The notes under the pieces: model-generated
Told to the model about the DNA's origin: nothing
Seen by the model: the letters and a program-made list of their open reading frames with translations, nothing else
The model's database searches: none
Made by a program: the position numbers and the translations under genes
In this document: positions 45,056-56,895 of the stretch, piece by piece
How positions within the stretch are numbered: position 1 is the stretch's first letter
Layout: every line of letters begins with the position of its first letter
Assembly: GCA_022478985.1 (NCBI GenBank)
Contig: JAKSZP010004195.1
Location: forward strand, 61,951-125,950
DNA from: Massospora cicadina
Lineage: Eukaryota; Entomophthoromycota; Entomophthoromycetes; Entomophthorales; Entomophthoraceae
Reading direction: 5' to 3'
Length of the DNA: 64,000 bases

Positions 45056-46935
45056 CTCTGAGCAAATTTTATAAAACTTAATATATGAAATTTCCCTCTT
45101 GCAGCCAGTTTTACTTCAATGATCTCAGATTTCCTGACAGCTCCAGTTTGAGACTGCGGCGAGACTCCCCAGCATTTTCCATCCAGCGGGAAAATGCAAT
45201 TGGATTGGGTCATCCAGTCATACCAAATCCGTATGATTATTTGTTCCACTTAAGGATCACAGCCTCCGCCTTGCATGTTTCCAGGCAGTGCCCATAGCCC
45301 ACTGATGCTCCCTCAGAGCAACATGAATTTGAACTTTGGGTCAAATATGAGAAACTAAACCCATATTACAACAAAACAACAATCAAATTAGCTCTGGTGG
45401 TGACAGAACCCATTGGCTTTATTGACTACTACTATATAAGGGGTAAATCAGCCTCAGCTTAATTTGCAAAGCCAACACCGCCATGTGACAACTTTGCTCA
45501 TGATATACCAGGGCACCCCTCTATTAACAATTCTAACCTCGCTCTAAGTGGACACCACTATGGCGGTTCAGTTTGCTTGTTTTCCCACCCACCTTCATCC
45601 TAAGGTGCTCCATCAGGAGTTACTGATTGGTTTGGTTCATGCAGTTTTGGCCCCATCCTTCAGTTTGTGGTCCCTAATGGGGCCACCTGTCTATCTTGAC
45701 CTTGGGTGTTTGTCAAATTATGCCCTAGTCCTAATAAAGTATCTCAGCTGATTTCCCGTCGCTACATTGTCCCTTCTGCCCCACCATCCAATCTGTGCTT
45801 TTGTTGGGGTCAGGCGTACTATCTGTCAGCCCTGTTTGAGTTGGATCACTAAAAACAAAATGCTTTTCCATTGCTGCTTCAAAAAGATCTGAGCTTAAAT
45901 ACTTTAGTGCCCAACCTGCCACCAATCCTGCGCCATTTTTTGTTTAAAATACACACTTGCCCCCCCTCCCCCAAAGGCTGCTTCTGAAGTCATTCCACCA
46001 GCATCCAATAAGGCTCAGACTCACTCAAGAAGTGCAAACACCACAGCCAATCAGGAAGCAGCTTGGACTAAAGTTTAGTCCCAAACGTTATCTTATTCAT
46101 CAGACAAACCTAATCTTATGCCAAAGCCCCAATCTACTTCAACCAGAATACTTAGGTCTTACTGGCTGGCGTTGAATAATTGGGTGATTTTTATTCACCC
46201 ATTCAATTTCTCACCTGAGCGTTTTCAAATTTTGTTTATGACACTCTGCTTCCCCTTTGTTTCTATGCCCCCAGACAAATGCCACTACATTCCAAATTTA
46301 CCACCAGCTTTCTTTTGGTACCAGTGCCATGCCCAACTGTCATCCTCTCTAAAGCTGTCACCAAGTTAGTGGTGATTCTTACAGGGGTATCCCTACTCCC
46401 ATTATCCCCCCAGAATAACCCTCTGGCCAATAACAACATCTTAAATTTATTTAAAAGTCATTTAGCCAATCCAGAATGTTGCAGTATAGCTCAAAATCCC
46501 AAATTTTCGAGATAATCCACACCACTATTGTCAAATTTCTCCAAGATCCACGACGCTTGTATCCAAGATGAAGAAGCACTTTTACACTTATATTGGTGGG
46601 CTTATCCATGGAAACTTTTTTGTACTTTACCCCAAGGAAACCTTCAGACACATACTTCTAATGCCTTATGCCCTTGCTCTCCGCCTTGACCCATACTTGA
46701 TCTGGGATGAGAAAGTTGCCACTGGGATGAGCCCCCCAATTCCTCTTTACCTTCCACCATGGTAAGATAAGTGGTTTTCCACTTTCATACTTTCCAGTAG
46801 TAATTGTTTTTTTTTTAAATTTTTGAACGCTCACTTTGGGCGTTATGGTTTGTTTATTAGGGATATTTTCACTCATTGAGAAGTTGGTATTGTAAGTCCC
46901 CTGTTTGGATTACCTCAAATAAACATATCATTGTG
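45056..46935 (+). mobile_element. X2: second ORF1-only element, decayed
   Basis: It begins ctctgagcaaatttt (compare X1 cttttgagcaatttc) and ends ctgtttggattacctcaaataaac, matching the X1 3' end. The closing coding segment (P-L-Y-L-P-P-W before a stop at 46763-46765) corresponds to the X1 end at about 39142. The knuckle region is still placed near 45826-45868 but its cysteines are replaced (S-A-L-F..E-L-D-H..A-F). Stops are frequent, so this copy is older than X1. No target duplication is recognisable. Confidence 0.7.
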
Positions 46936-47607
46936 ATATTGTTCAACAATACAAAATTCAGTATTGATAATTCATATAAAATAATCTAAATCTATAATCC
47001 ATTAAAATTTTTATAATTCTTGCCTCACTTGTTAACAACATGAATTTGTATGCAACAAAAAGATTGAAATTTGGTAAATTATGTTAGCATATATATATGA
47101 AAAAGTAAATTTAATCAAATAATAAAATATTACTTTCTAATTTAAGATGCATTTACTTTAGTTGCTAATAGTTTCATTTTTAATTTAATAATACTCATAT
47201 TTGCTTTTTATATAAGTTTTATAAGTAAAAAACTTTTATTTTAAAATTTTTTTCTCTTATTATAAATGTTTAGTTTGTTTATAAAGAGCTTATATTTTAA
47301 ATTACTTTTCTTTAATTTTAAACTTTCTCTCTAAGATGGTAATTTAAATCCTTTTATCCTCCTTTATTATTAATTATACACATACCAAAGTTTTTTTAGT
47401 TTATGTTTATAAATTTTGTTTTTTATTTGAAAATTAGGTACTAGTCTTGATAAGAGATTTTATATTAATTAAATATGCTTGCAAGTATTGAAGTTAAATA
47501 TTTTAAGCATACTATTGATTTGATTGAATAATTTAAAACATGTACTATTCATCTACTTTTTCTCATAGTGTAGTTTTGTATTCTCTCAATACTGTAAGGA
47601 GCGTATC
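46936..47607. other. AT-rich interval without genes
   Basis: Very AT-rich, with short A and T runs and an atatatat stretch at about 47090. No frame above background, and no repeat shared with the rest of the window was noticed. Confidence 0.5.
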
Positions 47608-48329
47608 TGTAACACTCCAGTTCCATTAGAGATGGTTGGAGAGGGCCCAACCCACTGCTAAGGAACACTCAACTAAGGTAAGGGTAAGCAAAGCACCTCT
47701 CAGAAGGATGGTGCACACAAGGGTCCACGAAAGAATGTCATGCATTTGGTTAAATTGGACTTCTTGATGGTCAGCAAACAAGACTAAATAATTGCACATA
47801 AAAATGTAAACCTAACTGGAATTTTAAATATAGAAGTCAACCAATAAGTAAAAATTAGTCTTTCAGAATCATACTTACTCAAAGGGGTGAGTCATCAATT
47901 TTTGGGGGTGGTGCTAAGCACAAAAAACCAATAGACACACAATACCATTGGCTAGGGTCCTATAACTCAAGATTTTTTTAAACTTGAGTTTTATATTGTA
48001 AACAAACTCATCCTGATTTAGTGATAATATAAATGAAAGGTGTTTTAAAACTTTTCCTTAAGCAACTGTACTGAACCAATGGGGTTGAGAACATAGCTGG
48101 TGCTTTTATCACCCTGGCTGTTATGCAGGTACAAGCATCACACACATCCCCAGGACCAAACTGGGAATATCACGCCTGAACCCAGCTTTGGTCCAAGGTA
48201 TGTTTCAAGTCAGGAAGACCTTGCAACTTGACTTTTTTGGCCTCCTGACGTCCAGCCTTCTCCTTGCAGTTTGTGCCCTTGATTATGTCATATAATCATG
48301 ACATCACTCTCACATTCTTTTGAGACTCA
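47608..48329 (-). repeat. Probable 3' LTR of chromovirus G
   Basis: Bounded by tgtaacactcc and gagactca (TG..CA). The minus strand upstream of it is purine-rich (ccctagaggggatc) and directly follows the chromodomain, as expected for a polypurine tract. A dyad tgtcat-ataatc-atgaca lies at 48287-48304. No partner copy is present to prove it. Confidence 0.5.
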
Positions 48330-48344
48330 GATCCCCTCTAGGGC

Positions 48345-49640
48345 TTTTTCCAAGGAAAAGTTCTTGCGGGAAGAAGCCTCTTTTAAGTCGGTGAGGGCTT
48401 GCTTTGACTTGGATCCAGCAGCCTCATGAAAACGCTTGTGGAAAAATTCAATAAGATCTTAGGCATGGGAGCAAACATACACTAGTACCCAACTGTTCTC
48501 CGCAGCATCAAACACCTTCCAGTATACAAGATACTCAAGTCATCTTTTTACATGGCTTGAGGCTTCAATCTACTTCACTTCTCACTCTGGCGCCCCTTCA
48601 ATAAGATAATCCTCTAAGGTCTCTAGTGGGATCCCTAAAACAACGTCAGATTACTTTCATAAAAGATGGTGAATATCAGATATGATGCAGGAAGATCTAG
48701 CTGGTATGAGGCGTGGCTTACCTTTCTGACAACGCGGTAAGGCCCAATCCTCTTTGGTCCCAGTTTTTTGCATTTTTGCTTGATTGGGATGTTTTTAGCA
48801 TCAAACATCACGAGATCTCCTTCCTTGTATGCAGGACTGACTTGTCTCTTACCATCAGAATTCTTCTTGTAATCTTGCATGGCCGTATCAAAATTGGTGT
48901 TCACCCCTTGGTGTATTTTCTTGATAGTTTTTGTGAAGTCCATCACCAATTCCTCCTTGGATTCACAACTGGGCTCCACAACTGGGCTACAAGTTGAAGG
49001 TTGGGTTGAAGTCATAGTTGGCGAAGAAGGGGGAACAACCAATTGATGCATGTTGGGTGTTGTTATAGCTAAGTTGGGCCATAAGGAGATGGTGGAACCT
49101 AATCTAAAGTATCCGTGGCAGTGTAACAATGCAGGAACTGTTCTAAGCACTGGTTTACTCGTTCAGTCCACCCATCTATTGGGGGTGATAGGCATTAGAA
49201 CGGCAGGGGAAAATTAGAAGGGTTTTACACAATTCTTCCCTAAAACAAAGGTAAACTGGGTACCATGATCTTTAATTATCTCCTGGGGAGCCCCATGAAG
49301 GTCAAATACATGATATACAAAGAGCCTAGCCACTCAGCCACAGTTACTGTGGTTCTACAGCGGATAAATTGGGAAAACTTTGTAAAACGGTCCACCACTA
49401 CCATTAAGTCATCATAGCCATCAGACGCAGGTAACTCCACAATAAGATCCACCAATAAGGAAGTACAAGGCACTTCAGCTTTTTGAAGTGGTACCAGCAA
49501 CCCTGCTAGTGGCCGGCGATTTGGCTTCATTTGGTTGCAAACCAAGCACTCCTTACAAAGCCTAGCAACCTGCGCAGCTAACCCCTTCCAATTATGTTTG
49601 TGGTGTATCAGGTTCAGAATCTTCTCCTTCACAAGGTGTC
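48345..49640 (-). pseudogene. pol: Chromovirus G integrase with chromodomain
   Basis: Minus strand. Frame 49632-49276 has C-K-E-C-L-V-C-N-Q-M-K (zinc end), then L-L-V-D-L-I-V-E-L-P (first Asp) and V-V-D-R-F-T-K-F-S-Q-F. Frame 49150-48635 contains a G-P-Y-type segment (L-G-P-K-R-I-G-P-Y-R-V) and Y-Q-L-D-L-P. A chromodomain is read at about 48545-48420: L-E-Y-L-V-Y-W-K-V-F-D, E-N-S-W, then F-H-K-R-F, with two stops. The second Asp region (about 49250) and the Glu are broken. Confidence 0.85.
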
Positions 49641-51130
49641 TAACGGTAGATCTGTCATGATAGTCCTAAATGATTTCCATGCGAAGGGTCCAGCAGAGCC
49701 CATAGGCGTCCTGAAACCACACTGTCTCTTTCTTAGTGTGTTAACCCCTAGTGATTTCTTTCTGATTTAACTTGCTCTTGGACAGGACCATATTATGTTT
49801 TTCTGAAAAGGACTTTGAAAGGACCACCTTTCTAAACATACCATATTTCTCCATATTTTCCTGAGGAGCAAGTGCTGATCCGTGGGTCATGGGGGAGGGA
49901 TTTTGGGACACAATCTTACCCGGTGAGATCATCAACTGAGCGTTGTGTACCTCTACCTCCTTTGGATCTGGAGAAAACGCAGGGTTTCAGCTCAAAGCAT
50001 CTCCCAAACCATTCTCCTGGCTCTTTGTAAACTCATAAGAAAACACAAATAGGGCTAAAGTCTTATGCCAGCAGGTTTTCCGTAGGGTCAGGACATGAGG
50101 TGCACAATAGTACAACAAGTCATGGTGATCTGTAAATATGCAGAAGGGTTGGGATGAACCATGCAAGTAATGGCACCAATAGGTAAGAGCCTCAACCACT
50201 GCCAATAACTCTTTATCATAAATTGCGTAGTTTAACTCAGGCAGAGACAACTTCTGAGAAAATATCCCATCAGATGCTCTATTCCATCTTCGCCTACTTG
50301 TAATAAGCCGGCCACTATGGCGAAGTTGGAGGCATCAGAATCCACAATAAACTCTATTTTGGGATCAACATGGCGAATGATGGATGTGGACAACAGGATG
50401 CACTTTACCACTTGGAAGGATCCTGGAAAGCTGGGGACCACTGGAGCACTTTTGTGACACTTGCCTTATAAAAGGACCCTCCATCTCAGAAAAATTTTGG
50501 TGTGAATTTCTTAAGGAACGTACACATCCCCCCCAAAAAAACTCCTCAATTTCTTGACTGAAGCTGGGGTGGGCCACTTTTGAATCACTTTCTCCTTATC
50601 TGGAGTTATCATGTGGCCTTATACAAATGCGATGTTGCCCAGGAAGGTGACCTGGGACTAAAAAGCTCAAACTTATGGATTTTCGGCGTAAGGTTGGCTG
50701 CCCTTAAACTCTTTACCACTCGCCACAGTTGTATTGCATGAGACTCTTAATCATGGGAAAACACTAGAATATTATTCATGTAGGCCACCGCGCACACACC
50801 TAGCAGGTTCCCCAAAGCCGCGTCTATATGATGTTGGAAGATGACAGGTGCATTTTTAAGCCCCAAAACATAACCCAAAACCGGAAAATTCCTTTGCTGG
50901 TTCAGAATGTGGTGAACCACTCCTGGAGCTTCTTGATCCAAATCATATGAAACTCATTTAAGCAATCATGTTTTGAGAAGACTCTGGCCTCTATCACATA
51001 GCGAGCAATCTGAGAGTCCTGTCAGATTCTGGTTGGATGAACCAAAAATAAACCCTCGACGACCAACAAATCAGGATGATTATCCTCTTAAAACTTGAGC
51101 CAATTACCCTAATTCTCAACTAAGGCGATT
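49641..51130 (-). pseudogene. pol: Chromovirus G reverse transcriptase and RNase H
   Basis: Frame 50941-50747 carries the palm (G-L-K-N-A-P-V-I-F-Q-H) and the catalytic box Y-M-N-N at 50782-50771, with both Asp lost. Frame 50577-50232 covers the thumb and the RNase H start (F-I-V-D-S-D-A-S-N-F-A-I). Frame 50250-49987 has L-N-Y-A-I-Y-D-K-E-L-L-A-V-V-E-A-L with the Glu and I-F-T-D-H-H-D-L-L-Y with the Asp. It has the Y-D-K-E-L-L type of RNase H typical of chromoviruses, unlike the T-x-x-E-C-L type in B, D, E and H. Confidence 0.85.
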
Positions 51131-51510
51131 ACTTGCATTACAGTTCAGGCTGAATATCTCAACGTCAATTTAAACTGATAATTCTTTTGACAGCCCATGC
51201 CAAATATCTTTGCATAATTCAGGACGATTATACATGCAACAAACTTGGCATTTGGTCCCAATTAATTGGGATTAATATTGACCACTTAACTTAAGAAATC
51301 GTCTGGGATCAATCCTGAAAATTCCTTTAAATTTCATTGACAAATAGAACAATAAGTTTAACATCATGATGTTGCAATCAATTTCCCACACTAAGGCGAA
51401 TTTTGTATGTTAATAATTATGATCAGCATAGTAGCATTTGCACATGTATCGCCAAGATCAGGAGAACCTAGTGAATTGAGAGAGGCCTGCCGACGTCCCA
51501 ATTAGGGGTA
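51131..51510 (-). pseudogene. pol: Chromovirus G protease region, truncated
   Basis: On the minus strand a segment reading D-T-C-A-N-A-T-M-L at about 51455-51429 is placed correctly for D-T-G-A-N-A with the Gly replaced. Beyond about 51500 no gag is found, and element J sequence begins. The assignment rests mostly on position. Confidence 0.4.
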
Positions 51511-52135
51511 TGTCATTTACTTAAAAAAGATGCCAAAGTTCACAGAAGTTTCAATTTATCAGCTGTATTGCAAAACTCAAATTGGGCTGGTCTAGGACAA
51601 ATTCTTACATTTGTTTTGCCATTTTTGCCCCTGAAACCTTCCTGAATATGAGTATTTTCTCCCACAGATAGTCCTAGTGATAGTTCTTAATTCTATCAGT
51701 TCAATGGCCGAACTGAAGTAGAAAATATTATCTGCAGAAATTGCATGCTCAATATTTGGCCTGGGGATGCCCTAGAGGTATAAATACCGGCGCCTGGCCT
51801 AATGAGAAGATCATCCAATAATATCATCTAATAGAGATATATTTCCTTTTAATTCTTTATATTTTTATCATAATTCTTATTTTAAAAGAGTTTTAAGCTG
51901 TTAAGTCAGAAATCTCAGCTTGTACCTTTGCCTGACTTGGTAGAAGTTCTCAGATACACAAAAATTAAGCCTAAGATCAACCAGAAGAGTCAGATTTATT
52001 TAAATATGACTTTTGAGCTTCCAAATGGTCAAAATACTGTAAGACACAGGAGAAATCGAGGATCTTTCATCTGGACTTCAGACTGATTAGATGTGAAGGA
52101 TTTATTTTCAAGCAAGCGACCCTTGGAATATAACA
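51511..52135 (+). repeat. Probable 5' LTR of element J
   Basis: The right edge is well placed: ..ggaatataaca followed by ac and TGGTGCTCAC at 52138, with an ATG 33 bp further. A TATA box (tataaata, 51779-51786) and a downstream leader are present. The left edge (tgtcatttactt near 51512) is a guess, since no second copy is in the window. Confidence 0.5.
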
Positions 52136-52137
52136 AC

Positions 52138-52147
52138 TGGTGCTCAC
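52138..52147 (+). promoter_or_regulatory. Primer-binding site of element J
   Basis: The 10 bases TGGTGCTCAC equal the first 10 of the site in B, D, E and H, then diverge (aaaaattggt instead of tacagggg). Two bases separate it from the putative LTR end. Confidence 0.5.
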
Positions 52148-52170
52148 AAAAATTGGTGACGCTTTCAGAA

Positions 52171-52853
52171 ATGGACCCACGAAACCAGTTACTGGAAGAT
52201 TCAGCCAGAAGAGATATTAACATTGAGATGTAAACTAGTGAAAAGGATATCTTAAATTATTTAATACCATCCGCTAGGGCTCTGATGCAGGTACCTCCTA
52301 CTCTCTGTCTCTTATCACAGAGGGGGAGCTCATGTAGATACAACAAGCCCAATTAATCTTACATCTGAAATGTAAAAGCCATTCTGGAAACATTATACCG
52401 GGGATTTATGATTAGTACTTAACAAATTGATCCCTCCTTTGGCCTGTTCTATTACCTCAAGGATCAGGCGCTCAAGATGGAAATATACATGAAATGCCGT
52501 GATACAACCATGGCATCTCTTGCCATATGTATCACTGAAAGTCAAGAAACTAATGATTTCTGGTTAACTTAGTTCAATCCTCAATCAAGCATACCCAAAG
52601 AATTTTTGCTATATAAAAAATCTGAAACTTACAGAAATCTACTGTTGACAAGGGTCAGAACAATCCTCAAAAGACTCTCTACTGAACAAATTACATTTCA
52701 GTTTTACTGAGGTCTGAAAAGCAATTGTGAATAATACATGACTTTCCAATAAAGCTCATCAGAGGTTAAACACCTTTGAGGAGCTACTAAACAAAGGAGT
52801 CTCATGTTAGCTACAAAAGTTCTTGATCACCATGGGCTATCACATATGGTTAC
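52171..52853 (+). pseudogene. gag: Element J gag, N-terminal part
   Basis: The ATG at 52171 opens M-D-P-R-N-Q-L-L-E-D-S-A-R-R-D and stops after 20 codons. Further coding-like pieces follow: M-E-I-Y-M-K-C-R-D-T-T-M-A-S (about 52478) and the helical S-E-T-Y-R-N-L-L-L-T-R-V-R-T-I (about 52620). The pattern resembles a retroelement gag, but no diagnostic motif is present. H interrupts it at 52854. Confidence 0.4.
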
Positions 52854-53410
52854 TGTTTAATTTTGGCGAAATCTTTAGGATACACTTAGAGGGTTGTACA
52901 GGGGCAAAACCACTGAACAATGGACGGACAATATAGAGATCGTCATCCCCAAGAAAACTTAATAAGCCTAATAAAATATGGAGCTATTGCCCTAATGACA
53001 CTCTTTTATTTAACTTAATATTTTGTAGCAAATACCCTCTGCTCCGCACTCTATTCCTTATTAACAATCCTCCTCCTTCAAGTACCTCCTTCTCTTATAT
53101 ATCAGTAACTTCAGTCAATACCGCTCCCTTGGCTTAAACTATTGTTTCCGCCGTATTATCGTTGGATCCATTAGAGTATAGTATTCTTAAATTTTCTATC
53201 ACCTTAGTTTGAGGCGATCTACTAAATATTTGCAAAGTCAATATTGTCTTATCACCTTATTTGGAGGCAATCCAATATTATCCTTTCTGACCCAATATCA
53301 CCTCATTCCAAGGCGCTCATATTTGTACACTATTAGTATTGGTTGGCAATTTATAGTCAATCCGCTGTAGCTAATTAGGCGTATCATTCAGCTTTATAAG
53401 AATCACAACA
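52854..53410 (-). repeat. 3' LTR of element H
   Basis: Pairs with 58900-59458, including the shared segment ctactctgcac-like ctgctc(c/t)gcactct and the repeated caatatt blocks. It ends aatcacaaca, followed by ttacccccttgactgga. Confidence 0.9.
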
Positions 53411-54500
53411 TTACCCCCTTGACTGGATGATAAATCTCCTATTGTTTATACGCCCAAAGAAAATTTGCATGCTCAAGGTTGATAATATGAAAGCTAGAGG
53501 GGTCCTTGGTAGTATAGGCGTCAACACCTGTTTTCTCAATAACTTCAAATGGACCAATCCAGAAGCTAGCTAATTTGTGCTTCCTACTAAACCCATGTTG
53601 GTCATGGAATAGAATTATGCACCCATCTTTGAACTAAGCTAGGACAATACGCCATACATGATTGGCAGCCTGATTCTTTTTCTTCTTGGATAAGCTAAAC
53701 AAGTATGCTTTAATTTGCAAATTGATTAGTGACTGCTAGGTTAATCAAATATTATTGGGGATCCATTCCGCCAGTATCTTTTATACAAGCATAAAGCAGC
53801 GCCAGAAGAGCAGGGTGTCATCTATAAAGTGATTGAAAGGACTCTTCCCCGTGGCAGAGTGGTAATTTATATTATAATTGAAGACAGCCGTGGAAAGAAG
53901 GGAACTCCAATCTGAAGGTCAATCCGCTATCAGTTTATAAAGTATGTTCACTAAAGTCCCATAAACTCTTGACCATCCCATTAGACTTGGGGTGATATTG
54001 GATCTTCAAAACCCCACAGATAGCCATCAGCTCGGTTAGCTTTGGGAGGATGTGGGAAGTGAAGTTAATTACATTATTTGTAAGGAGGAACTGAGGGCAG
54101 CCATGTCACTGGATAATACATTCCATTATGAACTTGGCTACTGTAACCGCCCCCAAATCCCATATCACCCGCGATTCAACCCACCTGGTCAAGTGGTCAA
54201 TCACCACCAGAATGTATTTGGTCTGGTTAGCTCCCGTTGGCGGGGGACAATGACATCAATGGAAATGTATGTCAAGCAAAATGTGGTTTCAATAACTAGT
54301 ACGAGGTCCTCTAGCAGAATGGCTTTTCCACTTAGCACTGGTGGCAAAGGAGATCGTTTCAAGCACATTGAAGTTCATGCTTTCCCAGTAATACCGAGGC
54401 CACAACAATTCCAACGTTTTGCGCACTCCACCATGTCTGACTGCCTTATGTGAGCTTATGATAATGCTAGGCCATGCTGAGGGTCACGGAAATTTTACAG
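53411..54500 (-). pseudogene. pol: Element H integrase
   Basis: Colinear with the D integrase (for example the plus-strand segment ccatgttggtcatg near 53595 matches 18976). The first Asp region lies around 54230-54270 and the second around 54070 (disrupted). The Glu-containing N-G-x-V-x segment is near 53970. Reading frames are short and the domain is heavily decayed. Confidence 0.7.
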
Positions 54501-55077
54501 TAGATTCTCCAATCCGCTTGTCCAATTCACCATTCCTTTATGAAGGTATTTGCTAGCATCTCGTTTAATGATCTTATGACTTTAGTGGTAACCATCGCAT
54601 TTACCTCTGAGCATCTTATTGTACATTATGTCCTCATATCCGCTGTGACTGCTATCATTGGTAGCCTAGACAAGCAATCAGAGTTCTGGAGTTTTTCTCG
54701 AGGTTGGTGGAGGATCTTAAAGTCAAAAGCTTTCAGTTTTGAGGGCCCAGCAGGATAGACGCCCTTCTGGATTTTTGAGATTTTGCCACCCAGTGTACCA
54801 AAGCATGAGCTGATATAACTATAAAATTTACTCCATGAAAATAGACCCTAAACTTCTTATAAGCATATATCTTTGCTAAGCACCCCTGCTCAGTCATGGT
54901 ATAATTATGTTTGTGGCAATTCAGGATTTGATTGCAGTAAGCCACTGGGTGCTCCTCCCCTTTATCATCTTTTTGGGATAGAACCGCCCCAACGGCGGAA
55001 AGGGACGCATACATCTGGACAATAAACTCTTTATTGAATTTTAGGTAGCGCAGCACTGGCGCACTGATTAGTTCCAT
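54501..55077 (-). pseudogene. pol: Element H RNase H
   Basis: Open frame 55077-54733 reads S-A-P-V-L-R-Y-L-K-F-N-K-E-F-I-V-Q, then M-Y-A-S-L-S-A-V (catalytic Asp changed to Tyr), then Y-T-M-T-E-Q-G-C-L (Glu changed to Gly), then V-I-S-A-H-A-L (Asp changed to Ala). All three landmark acidic residues are lost although the frame is open. Confidence 0.85.
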
Positions 55078-56060
55078 CCAAAGTTTATCAAAAGAGCATT
55101 GGCGGCGTTCTGTTTATTCAAATGCGGCACCCTTATTTATCAACTCAAGAAGCGGACCTCCAATAAAATTGAAGTTGGGTATAAAGCGGTGGTAGTAGCT
55201 GACCATCCCTAAAATACTTGTTTATTGCGTTTACTGTTTGGTGTAGTCATCATTTGGATAACCTCCACCATGGCTGGTTGGGGTTTAAGCCCCGTTGCAT
55301 CACTAAAAACCCTAGGTACTCCAGCTAGTCTTTGAAGAAGTGGCATTAACGGGTCTTTATCTTTGTGTTGGACGCAGAAAGCTGGCGGAATACCTCCTCC
55401 AAATGGGTAAGGTTCTCTGAAAACTTCTAGGAAAAAACTTTGATATCATTAAGGTATACGAGTATGCACAACAGCTTCAAGTTTCCAAGGATAGTGTCCA
55501 TGGCCCGTTGGAACGTAGAAAGGGCATTATACATTTATTATGGCATATGGGCCGGTTGGAAAAGCTCCTTGGACGTGATAATAGTGCTTCTCTCCTGTTT
55601 TACCACGGGTAACTCGATCTGCCAATAATTTTATATCAAATCTATCGCCAAGAAGTAATAAGCTCCTCCCAACTGATCCAAGGCATTGTCTATTCGTGGC
55701 AATGGGTATGAGTCCTTTTTGGTAATGCTGTTGAGCTTCCAGTAGTCTATCACTACCCAGTTGGTACCATCCTTCTTTTTGACAATTAGGACGGGCAAAG
55801 CCCACAGAATCCTTGACAGTTTGAGCTTTCCTTTCTACAGAGGCTTATCAATCTCAACAGTGATGACATCTTTTGCTGCCCTTGATTGGTGGATTGACCA
55901 AGGCTTGATGGAAGGATGATCATCCATGTCCAGTCAATGTACAATTCCCTGTGCGTACCTTAAATTATGGTCATCAATGATAAAGAATTCCTTATATTTT
56001 TGAAATAAAGCGATCACCTGATCTTTACAAGTTTTCTGATAACCCCATTAGGTTTTCGTG
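55078..56060 (-). pseudogene. pol: Element H reverse transcriptase
   Basis: The minus-strand palm reads A-R-W-like fragments in place of Q-R-A-M-D, then the catalytic box Y-L-N-D at 55456-55445, in which the first Asp is Asn by one G-to-A change. Frame 55805-55527 holds the fingers-palm part (F-D-I-K, Y-H-Y-H). The thumb lies near 55150-55330. Colinear with D 20459-21500. Confidence 0.82.
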
Positions 56061-56570
56061 TGGTACCACCACCATTATGCCAGGCTTCAGTATGACGGGA
56101 AGACCAAATTCATCCAGTGATCCAAACTCGTGAACCTGAAGGACCTCCTCAACAGGGGTCATGTTTAAATACGCCAAAATTTGATGCTGGAAAATTTGTA
56201 ATGGTTCATTCTGTAGATTTTCTAATAAAACTTTGATCTCCTAAAGGCCTGGAAGTATAATGCCTGGAGCCACATGGGGCTCAAGCTGCGAAGGCTGATA
56301 AGGACCAATAACTTATTCATAGAGTCTGCCTGGCACTTTTACCACCAATTCAGTGTTCACTGTTACTTGAACGGAGGGGATGGACATCAGCCCAGCAGCT
56401 CTGAGCAGAAGCCCTTAATATTCATATATCTGCTGAGGGAGGGTCCATCTTGCTCTTTAGTCAATGGTAGCGAACTGGAATCACCCTGTCACTATATGCC
56501 AGGTTAATATGACCCATGTGCACCAGATCCTTCGGCATTTTGATGAAGGCAAAGTAAATTGGGATTTGCT
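56061..56570 (-). other. PR-RT linker of element H
   Basis: Colinear with D 21501-22008 (shared plus-strand phrases such as ggagccacatg-ggctcaagc). No domain is legible. Confidence 0.5.
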
Positions 56571-56895
56571 GCTCCAGAATTTTTAAGGTCTCCACTGTCA
56601 TATCAATGATAGCCCCAAAGTTTCACATAAAAATGGTTCCATTTAACAGGTCATACTTATTGTTTGGTAGCACTACTGCTGGAGGTACAATGACAATCTA
56701 ACTAAAATTACAAGTGTAGCATACTATAGGCTCCCTCAGAGACAGTACGTACAGCTCTAGCAGTTCCATACACCATTTGATGTTCTATGTCAGGTTTTAA
56801 CGTCAACTTCACCAACCAACTTGGTAGAAACTATGTTAACTGGGGCGCCTGTATCTATTATAGCACAAACTCTATTTTTTGCTACAAAAATGTCA
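56571..56895 (-). pseudogene. pol: Element H retropepsin
   Basis: The active site I-I-D-T-G-A-P-V-N-I-V-S-T is read on the minus strand at about 56867-56829, intact. The distal block near 56640-56690 corresponds to V-L-P-N-x-x-Y-D. One frameshift lies between them near 56815. Confidence 0.82.

Noticed and set aside
45085..46876. Several short open frames in X2 taken singly
   Set aside because: They are fragments of the decayed ORF1-like region, so listed as one element rather than as genes.
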